From: Zoroaster sp. YZ-2022 | Taxonomy: Eukaryota; Echinodermata; Asteroidea; Forcipulatida; Zoroasteridae | Direction: 5' to 3' | Length of the DNA stretch: 64,000 nucleotides | Assembly (NCBI GenBank): GCA_029582265.1 | Contig: CM055816.1 | Span: 20,145,843 to 20,209,842, forward strand | Part shown: in pieces, positions 58,960 through 64,000 of the stretch | How the letters are laid out: each line of letters begins with the position of its first letter | Numbering within the stretch: position 1 is the stretch's first letter | Notes under the pieces: generated by a model | What the model saw: the letters and a program-made list of their open reading frames with translations, nothing else | Told to the model about the DNA's origin: nothing | Database searches by the model: none | Program-made: the position numbers and the translations under genes

Positions 58960-59106
58960 GCACATATACAGCATTCATATACGAGTGTTTATGGTTTTAG
59001 AATAGTTAATAAAGGGACGGGAGGTACATGCAGTAGAGCCACATGTTCATAGTGCAGTTGTGCATCCCGTGTACAAGTTCCGGCCGTGGCGGAGGGGCCA
59101 TGGAGG

Positions 59107-59142
<36 letters not shown>

Positions 59143-59149
59143 TTAAATG

Positions 59150-60530
59150 TAGCGGTCTATATATATATATATATCGAGGCCACGTTTTACTACATTGACC
59201 ACTCAAAATGCTATTGCGTTTTGATTCATTCGTGGCCACGAGATAAGTGTATATACAGCAAACCAGCACAACAGACCATCCCCGAAATACAGTCTGTCCT
59301 GAGCCGCAGTTGTCACACACACATCCCCCACACTGTGTGAGTCGGACCGGCAGCGTCCGGCTGCGAGCTTGTGCGTAATGCGCTCTTTGGAGGCTTCTGC
59401 TCAGCCCTTTCAGGCCGAACCCCCATGGGTTGCCCCGGGAGAGCGCTCCAACACGAGAAACGGCGGCTCTGGCTTGGATCGTCTCCATGACAACTGCAGC
59501 GCATGAAATAACTGTATGCCCGCTCTCAGAGCATTACTCAGAGTCAGGCACGTGCATACATAGGTCCCAAAGGGTGCTTCAGGCCCTGCCCTTTTTGCCT
59601 AGTATAAAAAGTGCCCTTTTTAGCCCAAGTTTTTTTTTTTTTTTTTTTTTTAATGAATTATTAAGATCCTGTTGCGCATAGACTGCCCTGACTAGTTGAA
59701 AGATGTCAGGATAGAATAAAATTAGAATAAATATTAGGTCAGCAGAGATGCCCCTTACTATTCCTGTGCACGGGCCTGCATGTGCCCCTCCGCGAAACTA
59801 GATTTCACGCATAGCCGCGCGCGCCTATACGTCTTTGATAGGCAGGCACACGCTGTCACTGAAACACGAAATTTACATCCCGCTCCCACTCGAGACCTAT
59901 GTCTTACAGTTAGCCTACTTCAAAGCAACTACTACACTTACTTCATTAGGTAGGTAAGCTATTTGCCCCAATACATGTTCATTTTCGGTTTTGTGTTATT
60001 GGTGCACTTTATGATTGTTTGACTAGGCCGAGCTCCGTTTTCTTGTGCAAATATCAGGTGATATGATACGTTTATTATAAATTTGAGACTTAAGGGGATA
60101 ATTAGACTTGGTGGACTTGGTCCTTGACTATAGGCTCACTCACCACCAGATCAGATTGTAAATGAAAACCAGTCATCAACATAATCTGATCTGATTGTAA
60201 TGTTAAAAACCATATTATGCGTTTTTATTAATAAATAAACGCCCCAATTTTGTTTAGCTCGCGCGCTACGCGCGCTCGCATAGATTTACACTGCCCTTTT
60301 CAGACTCTGAGCCCCTGCCCCTCTACAACCCTGTGCACGTCCCTGCTCAGAGTGGCAGCACGTATGTTCAGTGGACAGCTGGATGGACAGGGACATACTG
60401 TATTTCGGGAGAAACGGTCTGGTCTGTTGTGTTGGCTCAAAACGTGGCCACGAATTGTATCTCGTGCGCACGCAATAGCATTTTGAGCGCTCAATGTAGT
60501 AAAACGTGGCCTCGATATATATTTTTTTTT
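59150..60530. repeat. Inverted-repeat pair around 1.1 kb of non-coding sequence
   Basis: The left arm (about 59175-59310) and right arm (about 60365-60520) are complementary: TCGAGGCCACGTTTTACTAC, CTCAAAATGCTATTGCG and ACAACAGACC match in order, with small indels. Each arm abuts an (AT)n or ATATA tract at its outer edge. It may be a non-autonomous transposon. A poly-T of about 20 bases is at 59631. Confidence 0.75.
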
Positions 60531-60749
60531 CTGTCTATAGCCACTTCGGGGCTCTGTAAAAAACAACCCACATTGACCAAAGTGCTGTACAGGGTATGGC
60601 AGGAGGCCCAAATTGATGAGGGAACAATTGGCTCAGCCACTGGAGTAAGCAGAGAACGATGGTCCCCTCCCACCCCGGGCCCGGCAGCCGCACCTACCAG
60701 TACTCAAGCATGCCTGTCTTTGGATTAATTAATTCAGCCAGGCATCCGT

Positions 60750-60775
60750 CTAACCCTAACCCTAACCCTAACCCT
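60750..60775. repeat. Interstitial telomeric repeat (CCCTAA)4
   Basis: CTAACCCTAACCCTAACCC continues for four perfect units. This is the TTAGGG telomere type of deuterostomes and many other animals. Confidence 0.95.
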
Positions 60776-61284
60776 CTCTCGGGTGGCCGGGCACCTGCAG
60801 TTTTATGAACTGAACACTTTCCTCCAACATAATTGGAAACATGTGATTGGTACCCTACCTGCACTGTCCAAGATCGTAAATGCTCATTGCCTCAGAGGAG
60901 TTGTGTGCAGCCCCTTCCTCCTGAGTCTCTGGGAGAAAAATTTTATATATTTATATTTACTGAAAGGTACTCATTAAGAGGCCAATCTTACACTGTATAC
61001 TTTGCATTATGGTGAGCAGTTGACCGGAGTGGATTTGTGTTTCTTTACAGCTGAGAATATGACTGGTGAAGAAGTACATTGAAAACTACGGAGATCTTCC
61101 ACTTCCCTGATGATCATCAAGAGATCTGTCTGGATATGTATCATGAGGATTGCTTTTCCTTTTGGTTTAATTCAAAATAACTTCATTTTACTATCCAGGG
61201 GGCTCATTACAGAAAAATCCTAACTAGAGATTCAGAGTTTGTCTTGACACAAACTCTAGGTGTTCGGGAGGAAGTAGATTGTTT
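60776..61284. other. No gene recognised
   Basis: Short ORFs without domain-like pattern, leading into the terminal satellite. Confidence 0.5.
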
Positions 61285-64000
61285 TAAATATTAAACTTTG
61301 ACTTCTGCTTTGGACAGGAAGTAAAGGTCAAATTGGTGTCACCTTTGTGTAAAATTGTTTTGACAATTAACGATCAATACAATGGTGTAAACAATTTTAA
61401 TTTACCTCTTGTGGTTGCTGAGATATGATTTTTTTAAATATTAAACTTTGACTTCCGGTTTGGACAGGAAGTAAGGTCAAATTGAGGTCATCTTTTTGTA
61501 AATATTTTTTGACAATTAACGATCAGTAGGAATGGTGCAACAAATTTTAATTTACCTCTTGTGGTTGTTGAGATGATTTTTTTGGTAATATTAAAATTTT
61601 ACTTCCGGTTTGGACAGGAAGTAAGGTCAAAATGGGGACACCTTTTTGTAAATATTTTTTTAAAATTAACATTCTATATAATGGTGCAAAAATGTCAATT
61701 TACCTCTTGTGGTTGTTGAGATATGATTTTTTAAATATTAAAGTTTGACGTCCGGTTTGGACAGGAAGTAAGGTCAAATTGGGGTCACCTTTTTGTAAAT
61801 ATTTTTTGACAATTAACAATCTGTACAATGGTACAAAAATTGTGAATTTACCTCTTGTGGTTGTTGAGATATAATTTTTTTAAATATTAAACTTTGATTT
61901 ATCGTAATTCGATATCTGAAGACTTCATCATGACGTCACAACTCTAGTTTCATCTACGTGTTATGTACTAAGTATATGCCAAGATAGATACAAGTTTTGT
62001 CACAACAAAAACTAGGTGTTCGGTTGAAGTTAAAATGATGACGTCATCAATTCGAAGTGTTGGAGAAAGTCAAATGTTAACGTCTGTTGAAGTTCTCGCG
62101 AGAAGTTTATTTGAATACAATACAATACTGAATTTAGAAATTATTTTAATATTAAACTTTGACTTCTGGTTTGGACAGCAAGAAAAGGTCAAATTGGGGG
62201 TCATGTTTTTGTAAATACTTTTGACAATTAACAATCTGTACAATGGTGCAAAAACTGTGAATTTACCTCTTGTGGTTGTTGAGATATGATTTGTTTAAAT
62301 ATTAAACTTTGACTTCCGGTTTGGACAGGAAGTAAGGTCAAATTGGGGTCACCTTTGTGTAAATATTGTTCGACAATTAAGAATCTGTACAACGGTGGAA
62401 AGATTGTGGTTGTTGAGATATGATTTTTTTAAATATTAAACTTTGACTTCGGTTTTGGACAGGAAGTAAGGTCAAATTGGGGTCATCTTTGTATAAATAT
62501 TTTTTGACAATTAACGATCTGTACAATTGTACAACAATTGTGAATTTACCTCTTGTGGTTGTTCAGATATGATTTTTTAAATATTAAAATTTTACTTCCG
62601 GTTTGGACAGGAACTAAGGTCAAATTGGGGTCAACTTTGTGTAAATATGTTTCGACAATTAACAATCTATACAATGCTGCAAAAAAATTCAATTTACCTC
62701 TTGTGGTTGTTGAGATAGGATTTTTTTAAATATTAAACTTTGACTTCCGGTTTGGACAGGAAGTAAGGTCAAATTGGGGTCATCTGTTTGTAAATATTTT
62801 TTGACAATCAACGATCTGTACAATGGTACAAAAATTGTGAATTTAACTCTTGTGGTTGTTGAGATATGATTTTTTTAAATATTAAACTTTGGATTCCGGT
62901 TTGGACAGGAAGTAAGGTCAAATTGGGGTCATCTTTTTCTAAATATTTTTTGACAATTAACGATCTGTACAATGGTGCAAAAAATGTCAATTTACCTTTT
63001 GTGGTTGTTGAGATAGGATTTTTTTAAATATTAAACTTTGACTTCCGGTTTGGACAGGAAGTAAGGTCAAATTGGGGTCATCTTTTTGTAAATATTTTTG
63101 GACAATTACCGATCTGTACGATGGTACAAAAATTGTGAATTTAACTCTTGTGGTTGTTGAGATATGATTTTTTTTTAATATTAAAATTTGACTTCCGGTT
63201 TGGACAGGAGGTAAGGTCAAATTGGGGTCATCTTTTTGTAAATATTGTTTGACAATTAACGATCTGTACAATGGTGCAAAAATATCAATTTACCTCTTGT
63301 GGTTGTTGAGATATGATTGTTTTTAATATTAAACTTTGACTTCCGGTTTGGACAGGAAGTAAGGTCAAAATGGGGTCACCTTTTTGTAAAAAAAATTTTG
63401 GGACAATTAACGATCTGTACAATGGTACAAACATTGTGAATTTACCTCTTGTGGTTGTTCAGATATGATTTGTTTAAATATTAAACTTTGACTTCCGGTT
63501 TGGACAGGAAGTAAGGTCAAATTGGGGTCACATTTGTGTAAATATTTTCGACAATTAACATTCTATATACTGGTGCAAAAATGTCAATTTACCTCTTGTG
63601 GTTGTTGAGATATGATTTTTTTAAATATTAAATTTTGACTTCCGGTTTGGACAGGAAGTAAGGTCAAATTGGGGTCATCTTTTTGTAAATATTTGTTGAC
63701 AATCAACGATCTGTACAATGGTACAAACATTTTGAATTTAGCTATTGTGGTTGTTGAGATATGATTTGTTTAAATATTAAACTTTGACTTCCTGTTTGGA
63801 CAGTAGGTAAGGTCAAATTGGGGTCATCTTTTTGTAAATATGTTTTTGACAATTAACGATCTGTACAATGGTACAAAAATTGTGAATTTACCTCTTGTGG
63901 TTGTTCAGATATGATTTGTTTAAATATTAAACTTTGACTTCCGGTTTGGACAGGAAGTAAGGTCAAATTGGGGTCACATTTGTGTAAATATTTTCGACAA
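61285..64000. repeat. About 149-bp satellite, about 17 copies, running off the window
   Basis: Each unit holds AAATATTAAACTTTGACTTC, CGGTTTGGACAGGAAGTAAG, GTCAAATTGGGGTCA, GACAATTAACGATCTGTACA and TTTACCTCTTGTGGTTGTTG. GGACAGG starts at 61313, 61462, 61612 and 61759. The array is interrupted at about 61900-62150 by non-satellite sequence. Weak ORFs on the minus strand repeat with the unit and are not genes. Confidence 0.95.

Noticed and set aside
59006..59488. 160-codon minus-strand ORF with IYIYIY stretch
   Set aside because: Crosses (AT)n tracts and one arm of an inverted repeat, with no domain pattern.

Overview
The window is eukaryotic nuclear DNA from an animal. The evidence is spliced GT/AG exons of a metazoan receptor tyrosine phosphatase, tRNA-derived SINEs, a Mag-like Ty3/gypsy element, REL-type and CR1-like non-LTR remnants, a mariner, several MITEs, and an interstitial (CCCTAA)n tract of the TTAGGG telomere type. 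The AT-rich composition and the density of transposons and satellites suggest a marine invertebrate, perhaps a non-vertebrate deuterostome (echinoderm, hemichordate or amphioxus-like). That is inference; the species is not identifiable from the window. Two runs of exactly 500 N (13358-13857 and 56032-56531) are scaffold gaps.

Layout. 0.2-6.6 kb (+): the 3' part of a receptor protein tyrosine phosphatase, covering the end of D1 and a D2 domain that has lost its catalytic residues. Its introns carry a mariner-type MITE and a 23-bp minisatellite. 6.6-10.8 kb: no gene seen, two hairpin MITEs. 10.8-15.5 kb: two non-LTR retrotransposon remnants, very long (TCA)n and (TTA)n microsatellites, a gap, and a 58-bp satellite of about 28 copies. 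17.0-17.3 kb: a SINE with a 16-bp target duplication. 18.2-21.8 kb: a 3.6-kb terminal-inverted-repeat element whose ends are packed with GGGTCA/TGACCC, with promoter-like and splice-like signals inside. 22.3-28.8 kb (-): an unrecognised four-exon gene, frameshifted in its last exon, with a 4.35-kb Ty3/gypsy element in an intron. 28.9-29.7 kb: a small TIR element full of GTTGCGTG motifs. 30.7-32.5 kb (+): a complete mariner-type transposon with about 210-bp TIRs and an intact transposase with DD41D spacing.

36.9-40.8 kb (-): a five-exon gene combining two zinc-finger motifs, a tyrosine-recombinase-like core, an acidic linker and a SANT/Myb-like C-terminus, with three apparent frameshifts. 41.2-41.8 kb: two adjacent palindromes, the second made of facing histone-type 3' stem-loops. 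42.2-53.3 kb: a repeat complex with a 188-bp satellite organised into 661-bp higher-order units, a 1.06-kb TIR element carrying a BED-like finger ORF, and a SINE. 54.1-54.4 kb: a segment with a hammerhead-ribozyme-like core, possibly Penelope-related. 56.5-58.9 kb (+): a 796-codon open frame running out of the gap, with hydrophobic glycine-rich segments and an OTU-like region whose His and Cys motifs are in swapped order. 59.1-60.5 kb: an inverted-repeat pair. 60.75 kb: the telomeric tract. 61.3-64.0 kb: a roughly 149-bp satellite running off the end.

Most functions here are selfish or repeat-derived. The phosphatase is the clearest conserved host gene. The recombinase-like gene (36.9-40.8 kb) and the permuted-OTU-like ORF (56.5-58.9 kb) are the best candidates for something under-described.
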